NCBI GenBank assembly: GCA_025455345.1
Contig: JALOMS010000160.1
Location: 1-8,811, forward strand
Length of the DNA: 8,811 nucleotides
Source of the DNA: Thermoflexibacter sp.
Lineage (GTDB): Bacteria > Bacteroidota > Bacteroidia > Cytophagales > Thermoflexibacteraceae
Direction of reading: 5' to 3'
Position numbers and translations under genes: made by a program. A model generated the notes under the pieces. The model was not told the DNA's origin. It searched no databases and worked only from the letters and a program-made list of their open reading frames with translations. Of the stretch, positions 1 through 6,448 are shown one piece after another. The stretch's first letter is position 1; each line of letters starts with the position of its first letter.

Positions 1-579
1 CCACAAACAGGTCAGTTGGTTATGTTGTTCCAAGAAGCCATAGATTTTACGGATTACTTCCGTTGCTATTGTCTTGACCGTCAATATGTGAAGATTATGG
101 CTTACGAGCCTCGCAATCCTCACCATTTGCGCTATGTGGCTGAGCATGCGGGACAAGCCAACAAAAAACTGATGGAAACTATCAAAGATTATGTCTTGCG
201 CCTGAATCATGCGCTTGGCTATGACTTTAATACAGTAGAATTTGCTGTAAGAGATGGTATTCCTTATGCAATAGATTTTTGTAATCCTGCTCCAGACGCA
301 GACGTACACTCCGTAGGTCAAGAAAACTTTGATTGGGTAGTAGAAAATGCTTCAAAAATGGCGATTGACAGAGCAAAAGCACACAAAGCGGGTCAATCTA
401 ATCTTACTTGGGGAACTTATATGCAAAACTCCGTAGCGGGTTTGGGAATGCAAGTACCCACAGTCGCAAAGGAAGCTCCAAAAACAAAGAAAAAAGTCAG
501 TGAGGAAAAACCCACAGAAGTAGTAGCAGAAAAAAATACTCCTGCTAAAAAACCTACTGCTAAAAAGGTAAAGGCTTAA
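1..579 (+). CDS. ATP-grasp (RimK-like) ligase, C-terminal part, cut by window edge
   Basis: The reading frame is open from base 1, so the gene begins outside the window; 192 codons remain, ending in TAA. The fragment resembles the C-terminal half of an ATP-grasp family found in Bacteroidota as 'ATP-grasp domain' proteins. ATP-grasp enzymes join a carboxylate to an amine or thiol through an acyl phosphate, using ATP and Mg2+. Likely metal ligands visible here are the Glu at 238-240 (in TVEFAV) and the Asp and Asn of DFCNP (274-285), which sit where this fold puts its Mg-binding residues. After the domain ends, near base 450, the chain becomes a low-complexity tail rich in Lys, Pro, Ala and Glu (about 463-576). 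This resembles histone-H1-like tails and could bind nucleic acid or another polyanion. The substrate is unknown. Family assignment is by recognition of the DFCNPAPDAD region and its surroundings. Confidence 0.75.
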   Translation, partial: PQTGQLVMLFQEAIDFTDYFRCYCLDRQYVKIMAYEPRNPHHLRYVAEHAGQANKKLMETIKDYVLRLNHALGYDFNTVEFAVRDGIPYAIDFCNPAPDADVHSVGQENFDWVVENASKMAIDRAKAHKAGQSNLTWGTYMQNSVAGLGMQVPTVAKEAPKTKKKVSEEKPTEVVAEKNTPAKKPTAKKVKA

Positions 580-589
580 ATAATCAATC

Positions 590-629
590 AAACGCAAGCA
601 AGGCAAATGATACCTTGTTTGCGTTTTTT
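590..629. terminator. Shared hairpin terminator between convergent genes
   Basis: AAACGCAAGCAAGG (590-603) pairs with CCTTGTTTGCGTTT (613-626) over 14 bp with one G-T pair, around a 9-base loop. On the + strand it is followed by further T residues (627-629), giving a run of six T in all, as in an intrinsic terminator for the ATP-grasp gene, whose stop is 10 bases upstream. On the - strand the same hairpin lies directly after the dgkA stop and is followed by the less T-rich GATTGATTATTTAA. It probably serves both genes. Confidence 0.85.
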
Positions 630-1023
630 ATAAGTTTTCAATCCAAATCTCTATATATTTCCAAAATACCAATCCTCCTACTATCACTGCTACTATCGCA
701 GTAATCAATACTGCTCCTGCCGCCATGTCCTTAATTACTCCCGCTTTAGGATTAAAATCTGGAGAAACCATATCTACCAATCGCTCAAAAGCACTATTAA
801 AAATCTCTGCTGTCCAGACCATGCCAATTACTAATACCAAAATTGCCCAATCTGTGAGAGAAATTTGGAAATAGAATCCCAAAATAATGACTAAAATAGC
901 CGCAACAGCATGAACCCTCATGTTGTTTTCTTCCTTGAAAGCAACTAAAATACCACGCCACGCAAAAATAAAACTACCTAACATCTTAATCACATTGATT
1001 CCATATTTCAAAATAAAGGACAT
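628..1023 (-). CDS. dgkA: DgkA-family lipid kinase (diacylglycerol/undecaprenol kinase)
   Basis: The 131-residue product is an integral membrane protein of the prokaryotic diacylglycerol kinase family, which phosphorylates diacylglycerol or undecaprenol with ATP in the inner membrane. The family signature E-x-x-N-S-A-x-E-x-x-x-D is present at residues 73-84 (EIFNSAFERLVD), including the catalytic-site Glu and Asn. KDMAAGAVL (99-107) matches the KDMGSAAVL segment of the E. coli enzyme. Three hydrophobic helices are visible (about 39-53, 56-70, 100-121), after an amphipathic N-terminus with WRG and the EENNMRVH segment. Length is normal for the family. The ATG at 1023 is the first in frame with a plausible N-terminus. 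The gene is divergent from the phosphatase gene and converges on the ATP-grasp gene. Which lipid it uses cannot be read from sequence; Gram-positive relatives prefer undecaprenol, E. coli DgkA prefers diacylglycerol. Confidence 0.9.
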   Translation of the reverse strand: MSFILKYGINVIKMLGSFIFAWRGILVAFKEENNMRVHAVAAILVIILGFYFQISLTDWAILVLVIGMVWTAEIFNSAFERLVDMVSPDFNPKAGVIKDMAAGAVLITAIVAVIVGGLVFWKYIEIWIENL

Positions 1024-1091
1024 AAGACTTCTGAATTTTAAATATAACCTAAATTTAATATAGCGTTAAATACTTATTTTTAATGTCTGAT

Positions 1092-1099
1092 TACTTTTG
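1092..1099 (+). promoter_or_regulatory. Candidate Bacteroidota -7 box for the phosphatase gene
   Basis: TACTTTTG matches TAnnTTTG exactly and lies 18 bases before the ATG at 1118, implying a very short 5' leader. No TTG or TTTG -33 box is found 19-22 bp upstream, so this is a half-match in AT-rich DNA. Confidence 0.4.
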
Positions 1100-1117
1100 C
1101 CCCAAAACAATACTTCA

Positions 1118-2329
1118 ATGAGGACAATCATCGTAAAACTTACTATATGCGTTATTTTTTTGTCTTTGGGTGTGTCTTGTTCACGCTTAGAGAATAAGAA
1201 TGCAAAGAAACTGAAAAAACCCGCTTTTTCCCCAACTTTATTGGAACAAAATCAAATAAAAAAACAATTGATAGAAGGATTGGACACTTATCAGCCTAAA
1301 CTTATTCCACCAGCCAAAAACCCTGATGGCAAAGTTAAAAATATTATTCTCTTGATAGGTGACGGCATGGGACTTACTCAAATCTATGCCGCTATGACAG
1401 CCAATAAAGGCAAGCTGAACATAGAAAATTGTAATTGTATTGGTTTGATAAAAACCTATTCCTCAGACCAGTACATCACAGACTCTGCGGCTGGAGCTAC
1501 AGCCTTTGCCTGTGGAGAAAAAACTTATAATGGTGCTATCGGAGTAGATGATAGCGGAAAACCAATCAAAACTATCTTAGAAATAGCAGAAGAAAATGGG
1601 TTAGCAACAGGCATGGTTGCTACCAGCTCTATTACGCACGCTACGCCAGCCTCATTCATTGCTCACCAGCAAAGCCGCAAAATGGAAGAAGAAATTGCTT
1701 CAGATTTCTTAAAAACAGATATTGATGTGTTTATTGGAGGGGGAAAGAAGTTTTTCGAACACAGCGTAAATAATAAAAATCTGTTGATAGATTTGAAAAA
1801 TAAGGGCTATCAAGTGCTTGATAAGTTAAGCGATATTGTGCAAATAAAAACGGGAAAATTAGCTGGATTCACCGCAGAAGAACAAAATCCTACTATGGCA
1901 GAAGGACGCGGGGAAATGTTAGTCCAATCTACCCTTACTGCTATAAATATTCTTAAGCAAAACGAAAAAGGATTTTTCCTAATGGTAGAAGGCTCGCAAA
2001 TAGACTGGGGAGGTCATAATAACGACTTAGATTATGTCATTAAAGAAACTTTTGATTTTGACAAGGTTATCGGAGAAGTTTTAGATTTTGCCGCCCAAGA
2101 TGGAGAAACCTTAGTCATCATCACAGCCGACCACGAAACAGGAGGATTGACCCTGATAGGAGGCGATGTCAAAACAGGAAAAGTAGAAGGCGCATTCTCC
2201 ACTGACGGGCATTCGAGCGTTATTGTACCTGTGTATGCGTATGGTTCGCAAGCACAAAGATTTGCTGGGATTTATGAGAATACAGCTATTTTTAATAAGA
2301 TGTTAGACGCTTTTGGTTTCAAAAGATAG
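1118..2329 (+). CDS. phoA: Alkaline phosphatase (PhoA family), predicted lipoprotein
   Basis: The enzyme hydrolyses phosphate monoesters outside the cytoplasm, releasing phosphate. Numbering from the ATG at 1118 gives 403 residues. A TTG at 1097 is also in frame, but starting at the ATG gives a clean signal peptide: Arg/Lys, a hydrophobic core, then LGVSC with Cys21 as probable lipidation site. The -3 residue is Gly, so the lipobox is not ideal. Family active-site elements follow in order: metal site GDGMG (81-85, Asp82); nucleophile Ser123 in ITDSAAG; His174 and Thr176 in THATP; phosphate-binding Arg187; Glu291, Asp296 and His300 in EGSQIDWGGH; Asp338-His339 in ADHETGG; His365 in GHSS. All zinc ligands appear intact. 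Positions equal to E. coli Asp153 and Lys328 are His and Trp, as in Bacillus and Thermotoga enzymes. It is the first gene of a likely four-gene run. Confidence 0.93.
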   Translation: MRTIIVKLTICVIFLSLGVSCSRLENKNAKKLKKPAFSPTLLEQNQIKKQLIEGLDTYQPKLIPPAKNPDGKVKNIILLIGDGMGLTQIYAAMTANKGKLNIENCNCIGLIKTYSSDQYITDSAAGATAFACGEKTYNGAIGVDDSGKPIKTILEIAEENGLATGMVATSSITHATPASFIAHQQSRKMEEEIASDFLKTDIDVFIGGGKKFFEHSVNNKNLLIDLKNKGYQVLDKLSDIVQIKTGKLAGFTAEEQNPTMAEGRGEMLVQSTLTAINILKQNEKGFFLMVEGSQIDWGGHNNDLDYVIKETFDFDKVIGEVLDFAAQDGETLVIITADHETGGLTLIGGDVKTGKVEGAFSTDGHSSVIVPVYAYGSQAQRFAGIYENTAIFNKMLDAFGFKR

Positions 2330-2380
2330 TAGTTTGCTGAAAAATGCTCATCTTTGGGCAAACAAAAAAGAGAATGTCCA

Positions 2381-3628
2381 ATGGTGAATAAGAAAAAGAT
2401 AATCAATGACCCTGTACATGGTTTTTTGACGATTCACAGCGAATTAATTTTTGATATTATTAATCACCCCTATTTTCAGCGTTTGAGAAGGATTAGACAA
2501 TTAGGACTTACCGAGTTTGTCTATCCCGGAGCTATTCACACCCGTTTTCACCATGCCTTGGGAGCTATGCACCTCATGTCTATTTCTCTGAATACTCTTC
2601 GCTCCAAATCCCACGAAATTTCCAACGAAGAATATGAGGCGGCTATGATTGCGATTTTGTTGCATGATATTGGTCATGGACCTTTTTCTCATGCTTTAGA
2701 AAGTACAGTTTTGAGTAATGTTCCCCATGAGGCTATCTCTTTATTAATGATGGAGTTGCTTAATCATGAATTTGGAGGGGCGTTGGATTTGGCAATCCAA
2801 ATCTTTAATAATCAGTACCAAAGAATGTTTTTTCACCAATTGGTTTCCAGTCAGTTGGACATGGACAGAATGGATTACCTCCAAAGAGATAGTTTTTTTA
2901 CAGGCGTATCCGAAGGGAAAATAGGCGCAGATAGGATTATTAAAATGTTGGAAATCAAAGATGACCAAGTGGTAGTAGAAGAAAAAGGCATTTATAGCAT
3001 AGAAAACTTTCTCAATACTCGTCGCCTGATGTATTGGCAAGTATATCTGCACAAAACCACCGTCAGCACCGAACAGATGCTCATTCAAACTATCAAAAGA
3101 GCGCGCTATCTTTCTCAGCACGGCGCAAAGATATTTGCTACGCCTGCGCTCTCCTTATTCTTACAAAACAATGTGGATTTGGCTTTATTCAAAAATGACA
3201 AATCATTCTTAAAAGCATTTGCGCGTTTGGACGATTATGACATCTGGGGAGCAGTCAAAATGTGGACAACGCAAGAGGATAGAGTGCTTGCAGAGCTAAG
3301 TAAAATGCTGATTAACAGAAAATTATTTAAAGTAAAGTTAGAAAATGAGCGCATTCCTTTGGACTTAAAAAAACAAGTGCATGACAAAATCAAACAAGAT
3401 TTGCGATTGGACGGAAGTACCCTCCAAGAAAGTGAGATAGATTATTTTTTGTCTTATGGAGTGATTACTAACTCTGCCTATTTCTCCAATGAGCAAAAAA
3501 TACTAATTTTGAAAAAAAATGGAGAAATATTAGACGTAGCTCAGGCTTCGGATTTGCCAAATATCAAAGCACTAACCAAAATAGTCAAGAAATACTACCT
3601 TTGCTACCCTAAATCTATTGTTTTATAA
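2381..3628 (+). CDS. HD-domain phosphohydrolase (dGTPase/SAMHD1-like)
   Basis: This 415-residue cytoplasmic protein belongs to the HD superfamily branch containing dNTP triphosphohydrolases and SAMHD1. The N-terminal signature IINDPVHGFLTI is typical. The metal-binding set is complete: His58 in TRFHHALG, His95-Asp96 in LLHDIGHGPFSH, and Asp160 in SSQLDMDRMDYLQRDS, with His99 and His104 as likely catalytic histidines. Family members hydrolyse dNTPs to nucleoside and triphosphate, but many branches, probably including this one, have no proven substrate. The C-terminal third (about 265-415) is less conserved and ends in KSIVL. The ATG at 2381 is preferred; a TTG at 2354 in frame would add nine residues before the conserved domain. 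It starts 51 bp after the phosphatase stop and is followed after 17 bp by the permease gene, so cotranscription is likely. Domain call is firm, biochemical role inferred. Confidence 0.9.
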   Translation: MVNKKKIINDPVHGFLTIHSELIFDIINHPYFQRLRRIRQLGLTEFVYPGAIHTRFHHALGAMHLMSISLNTLRSKSHEISNEEYEAAMIAILLHDIGHGPFSHALESTVLSNVPHEAISLLMMELLNHEFGGALDLAIQIFNNQYQRMFFHQLVSSQLDMDRMDYLQRDSFFTGVSEGKIGADRIIKMLEIKDDQVVVEEKGIYSIENFLNTRRLMYWQVYLHKTTVSTEQMLIQTIKRARYLSQHGAKIFATPALSLFLQNNVDLALFKNDKSFLKAFARLDDYDIWGAVKMWTTQEDRVLAELSKMLINRKLFKVKLENERIPLDLKKQVHDKIKQDLRLDGSTLQESEIDYFLSYGVITNSAYFSNEQKILILKKNGEILDVAQASDLPNIKALTKIVKKYYLCYPKSIVL

Positions 3629-3645
3629 TTCCCAAAGTGTTTGAG

Positions 3646-4317
3646 ATGAGCTTATTACAAGAAATAGTTGCCTTAATCAGCAAAGAAATCATATTGGAAT
3701 GGAGGCGCAAATATGCTTTCAATGGAATTTTACTTTACATAGTAAGCACTATTTTTGTTTGCTATCTTAGCTTCAATCTCCAAAAAAGTCAATTGAATCC
3801 CCTGACTTGGAATGCCTTATTTTGGATAATCCTACTTTTCACAGCGACCAATGCTATCGCCAAAAGTTTTGTTCAGGAAAGCGAAGGCAGGCTTTTGTAC
3901 TACTACACCTTAGTCAGTTCCGAAGCCATTATCTTGTCCAAAATTATTTATAACACCTTGCTAATGTGGCTTATGTCCATACTTGGCTATGTGATTTATG
4001 CTACTATTCTAAATAACCCCGTCCAAGACCAAGGACTATTCTTCTTAAATATGTTATTAGGCGGATTGGGGTTTTCGGCTACACTTAGTATGATTTCGGC
4101 GATTGCGTCTAAGTCCTCGCAGAGTAGCACCTTGATGGTCGTATTGGGCTTTCCTGTTATGATTCCTTTACTTCTTTTATTAATTAAAATTTCTAAAAAT
4201 GCAGTAGATGGACTGGAAAGAAGCGTGAGCTATAACGAAATTAGCACCTTGTTTGCTATTAATCTTATCGTAATCGCTGTTTCTTATTTGCTCTTTCCGT
4301 ACCTTTGGAGGAGCTAA
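3646..4317 (+). CDS. ccmB: CcmB-like heme exporter permease
   Basis: The 223-residue membrane protein resembles CcmB, the ABC-type permease that works with CcmA and CcmC to deliver heme to CcmE during cytochrome c maturation. Recognisable parts are the N-terminal KEIILEWRRK (13-22) and the AKSFVQESEGRLLYYY segment (72-87) between the second and third helices. Six hydrophobic helices are visible at about 27-43, 57-72, 97-122, 131-153, 162-182 and 202-220, the usual CcmB number and length. ATG 3646 is preferred; a GTG at 3637 would add three residues. It lies 17 bp after the HD gene and 17 bp before the DUF6150-like gene. No ccmA, ccmC or ccmE is in the window, so the partner subunits must be elsewhere. 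The CcmB call rests on these motifs and topology; another small ABC-2-type permease is the alternative. Confidence 0.8.
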   Translation: MSLLQEIVALISKEIILEWRRKYAFNGILLYIVSTIFVCYLSFNLQKSQLNPLTWNALFWIILLFTATNAIAKSFVQESEGRLLYYYTLVSSEAIILSKIIYNTLLMWLMSILGYVIYATILNNPVQDQGLFFLNMLLGGLGFSATLSMISAIASKSSQSSTLMVVLGFPVMIPLLLLLIKISKNAVDGLERSVSYNEISTLFAINLIVIAVSYLLFPYLWRS

Positions 4318-4334
4318 ACCAAATCTAAAATTGC

Positions 4335-4697
4335 ATGAATTACTTTTTAATATTTCTTTGGGTAGTCCTCACCCCACCATTGTTTACAAGCTCAAATGAG
4401 GCAGTCATTAGCCCCAAACAAACCATCAATCCCTGTGATATTTATGGACAAATCTATGTGGAGAAAGATAGGCGCAGGGCAAATTTCTTGGTTTATATAG
4501 AGCCTGACAATGATTTCAGGGCAAAATTGGTCGTATTTGAGGAAAGCAATTCGCTCAATGCAGATAGAGAAGGGCTTTGGTATTTTGTAGCACAGAGAGG
4601 ATTTGCCGATTACTCGATATGTTTTGTAGAAGATAGAGGAATAGCAGATTTTATCATTTATTATACAGATAAGCCCCATTTGGCGGGTTGCCGATAA
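4335..4697 (+). CDS. Small secreted DUF6150-like repeat protein
   Basis: The 120-residue product begins with an uncharged hydrophobic stretch (residues 3-18), then TSSNEA, consistent with a signal peptide cleaved near residue 20-25. The mature part is a series of 13-15-residue repeats, each starting with (R/A)A(D/N/K) and an alternating hydrophobic strand: RANFLVYIE (48-56), RAKLVVFEE (62-70), ADREGLWYFV (76-85), ADYSICFVED (91-100), ADFIIYYTD (104-112), closing with AGC. This matches my memory of DUF6150, common in Bacteroidota and of unknown function. Cys34 and Cys119 flank the repeat block and could form a disulfide closing it; Cys96 is extra. The repeated strands suggest a compact beta structure. 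It is the last gene of the presumed operon, 17 bp after ccmB, with no Shine-Dalgarno at the ATG. Confidence 0.75.
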   Translation: MNYFLIFLWVVLTPPLFTSSNEAVISPKQTINPCDIYGQIYVEKDRRRANFLVYIEPDNDFRAKLVVFEESNSLNADREGLWYFVAQRGFADYSICFVEDRGIADFIIYYTDKPHLAGCR

Positions 4698-4700
4698 AAT

Positions 4701-4738
4701 AAAAAAGGTCTTTCAATCATTCAACAGATTAAAAGACC
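4701..4738 (-). terminator. Intrinsic terminator, T-tract on the minus strand
   Basis: GGTCTTTCAATC (4707-4718) pairs with GATTAAAAGACC (4727-4738) over 12 positions with one C-A mismatch and an 8-base loop. Read on the - strand, the stem runs into TTTTTTATTTTA, a strong terminator tail, so it best fits the small minus-strand gene at 4829-4987. On the + strand it lies 9 bases after the DUF6150-like stop but is followed only by ATTCTTAG, so it may work bidirectionally but less well. Confidence 0.8.
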
Positions 4739-4828
4739 ATTCTTAGATAAATCGTCGTGCGTGTTCATAAAAGAGTATTAATTTTATAAAACATATACAA
4801 AAAACTAAACAACTATGGGTTCTTACAA

Positions 4829-4987
4829 TTAAGCCACTTTGATAGTTGATTTTGTCTTTTGACCAATGATAACTGCTTCTCCTTGCTGTTTTTGAGTAGG
4901 TTCTACAATCGCATTTTTTGCAAAATAGCCGTACATGAAAGAAGAAACCGTAAAACCTATAATCAATAAAATGATAAATGCTAACAT
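4829..4987 (-). CDS. Small single-pass membrane protein, 52 residues, unrecognised
   Basis: On the minus strand an ATG at 4987 opens 52 codons ending in TAA (4831-4829). The product starts MLAFIILLIIGFTVSSFMYG, a single strongly hydrophobic helix (about 2-21), then YFAKNAIVEPTQKQ and a polar basic tail ending STIKVA. An in-frame TAA lies five codons before the ATG, so this is the first possible start. Support for a real gene: it fills an otherwise unexplained gap, has a membrane-anchor-plus-basic-tail design, has a TAnnTTTG box upstream (5055-5062) and is followed by a T-tailed terminator on its own strand. The tail would face the cytoplasm if the positive-inside rule holds. I do not recognise a family. 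Small single-helix proteins of this type often assist larger membrane complexes, but nothing here names a partner. Confidence 0.6.
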   Translation of the reverse strand: MLAFIILLIIGFTVSSFMYGYFAKNAIVEPTQKQQGEAVIIGQKTKSTIKVA

Positions 4988-5054
4988 AGTTATAAAATTT
5001 TAAGCGTTGTTGATGAATAAAAGTTGATTGGGGTTTTTCTACTATTTAACATTA

Positions 5055-5062
5055 CAAAGTTA
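5055..5062 (-). promoter_or_regulatory. Candidate -7 box for the small membrane protein gene
   Basis: On the minus strand, TAACTTTG matches TAnnTTTG exactly, 67 bases before the ATG at 4987. No clear TTG -33 box is seen at the usual distance, so support is partial. Confidence 0.4.
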
Positions 5063-5363
5063 AGTAAAAATATAATACCATGCTGTTCTTTGTTTTTTGA
5101 TACATTTCATACGTAAGATTTTTTTATCATATTCATAAAAAAAAAGCCATAAATGAGTTTAATACAATAAAATCTCCATTTAGTACAAGTATTTTCTATA
5201 TTAATGGATTATTACGTGAATATGAAAATATGAAAAAAGTAAAAAAAAGTGAATAATTATTTCTTTTTGCTTTGTTGAGTTTTTTTTGAAAATAATTAAA
5301 CATATAATTTCATCATTTTTTTTATAAGCAACCTCTCCTTGATTTTGTTCAGATTTGGAATAA

Positions 5364-5395
5364 TTTGCTTTATGAGAAAATTAATGAGAATTTTG
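5364..5395 (+). promoter_or_regulatory. Candidate promoter for the ATPase-like gene
   Basis: TTTG (5364-5367) is followed after 20 bp by GAATTTTG (5388-5395), a 7/8 match to TAnnTTTG. The spacing is right for a Bacteroidota promoter and would give a leader of roughly 30 bases before the ATG at 5435. Confidence 0.5.
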
Positions 5396-5434
5396 TGGAG
5401 AAAATAAGAGATATTCATTTTCATCAATAAAAAT

Positions 5435-6448
5435 ATGATTCTAAAAATCAAAAACTTCGGCAGCATCAACCAAGCAGAAATTGATTTGAGCAAAGACTTG
5501 ATTTTGTTATGTGGAGAGCAAGATTATTGGCAGACTTATCTGACTCATACTATTTATCATTTGTTTAGCTTTGATACCAGTTTCTTTTTAGAGCTAACCA
5601 AAGTTGCCCAATTTGTTGATACTAAGGAGCTTGCGCTTGAGCTTTTAGAAAATCACAAAATAGAAATCAATCTTTCAGAAAAAATAGAAGAATACTTTAT
5701 TCCCTATAAAACTCAAATCCTCAACACGACAGCCATTTATTTAAAAGAAAAAATTAAAGAAGCCTTAAATGTGTTTAAGGAATCCTTTGTAAATACGGAG
5801 ATTGCTTTTGAAGTATCAGATGAGTTTGCCAAACGCCAAATCAAGTTTTCTAATTATGAAACAAACTTTGGAAATATGCAAAAAGGATATTTTATGACTG
5901 CCCAAAAACCTCTTTTTTCTTCTATACTGACTTTTGAGATTACTCCACAGCATCAATTTTCCTTAGAAAGAATCTCCAGCGCAATAGCGTATAATATCTT
6001 TATTAGCATAGCACATAGTATTTTGGGGTTACAAGCGCAAATATTCCAAGCCAATCAAAAATTTAGTGCAGGATTAGAACAAGAAATCAATAACTTGGCA
6101 GAGAAAACATCTCCTTTTGCTTATTTGGCAGATAGATTAGAGGTGATTTCTCAAGACTTTAATGCGCTTAGTTTTTACCTCAAACATTTAGCCCAACCTA
6201 AAGATTTGCTCATTATAATTGAACCAGAAGCTACGTTAAGTATTGACAATCAGGTAGCTATTGGCAATTTTATTGGAGATTTGGTCAATAAGGAATTCAA
6301 AGTCCTGATTAGTACCAATAGTATTCCCTTAGTAGAAGAAATTCGCCGTATGATAGCCTATGAGCATAACCCCATATTGTCTTCTGAAAATTCTATTTCT
6401 CTGTTTTTTACTCGTAAGGTAGAGTGGGCAAAATTTAGTGATAACTAA
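5435..6448 (+). CDS. AAA/ABC-type ATPase-like protein with degenerate nucleotide sites
   Basis: The 337-residue protein follows the plan of AAA_21/OLD-type ATP-binding proteins. It opens with MILKIKNFGSINQAEIDLSK, like the usual N-terminal strand of the family (IKNFG-I-A-IDL). The P-loop should then read G-x4-GK[ST]-YL; here it is GEQDYWQTYL (27-36), with Gly-Lys replaced by Trp-Gln. The region before Walker B (LSFYLKHLAQPKDL, 245-258) is family-like. Walker B reads LLIIIEPEATLS (258-269): the Glu is kept but the preceding Asp/Glu is Ile. The next conserved motif, normally S/T-THS, is ISTNS (292-296), with His replaced by Asn. The PA-x-R element expected near residue 204 also looks lost (FQANQKF). 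The frame is intact and the fold seems kept, so this is read as a pseudo-ATPase, not a decaying gene. Function unknown; transcribed alone. Confidence 0.7.
   Translation: MILKIKNFGSINQAEIDLSKDLILLCGEQDYWQTYLTHTIYHLFSFDTSFFLELTKVAQFVDTKELALELLENHKIEINLSEKIEEYFIPYKTQILNTTAIYLKEKIKEALNVFKESFVNTEIAFEVSDEFAKRQIKFSNYETNFGNMQKGYFMTAQKPLFSSILTFEITPQHQFSLERISSAIAYNIFISIAHSILGLQAQIFQANQKFSAGLEQEINNLAEKTSPFAYLADRLEVISQDFNALSFYLKHLAQPKDLLIIIEPEATLSIDNQVAIGNFIGDLVNKEFKVLISTNSIPLVEEIRRMIAYEHNPILSSENSISLFFTRKVEWAKFSDN

Larger units (their letters stand above)
4988..5434. other. AT-rich intergenic region between divergent genes
   Basis: This 447-bp gap separates the minus-strand small gene from the plus-strand ATPase-like gene. 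I count 47 G or C in 5101-5340 (about 20%), far below the flanking genes. It contains several A and T runs of 7-9 bases (for example 5138-5145 and 5280-5287) and the palindrome AATAATTATT (5252-5261), expected to some extent from composition. Apart from the two promoter candidates listed separately, I find no coding sequence or structured RNA in it. Confidence 0.7.

Noticed and set aside
2333..2356. Internal promoter before the HD gene (TTTG at 2333, CATCTTTG at 2349)
   Set aside because: The spacer is only 12 bp and the box is one base off consensus; readthrough from the phosphatase gene is simpler.
2744..3121. 125-codon minus-strand frame inside the HD gene
   Set aside because: It lies fully opposite a well-supported domain-bearing gene and shows no recognisable motif; a shadow frame.
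4392..4679. 95-codon minus-strand frame opposite the DUF6150-like gene
   Set aside because: The + strand shows a signal peptide and regular protein repeats; the minus frame has no such order.
5296..5493. 65-codon minus-strand frame in the AT-rich gap
   Set aside because: It starts inside the ATPase-like gene, has AT-driven Ile/Leu/Lys composition, and no promoter or terminator fits it.
5500..5560. Frameshift or sequencing error as the cause of the lost P-loop
   Set aside because: The frame continues correctly on both sides and Thr-Tyr-Leu follows in register, so the change is substitution, not a shift.
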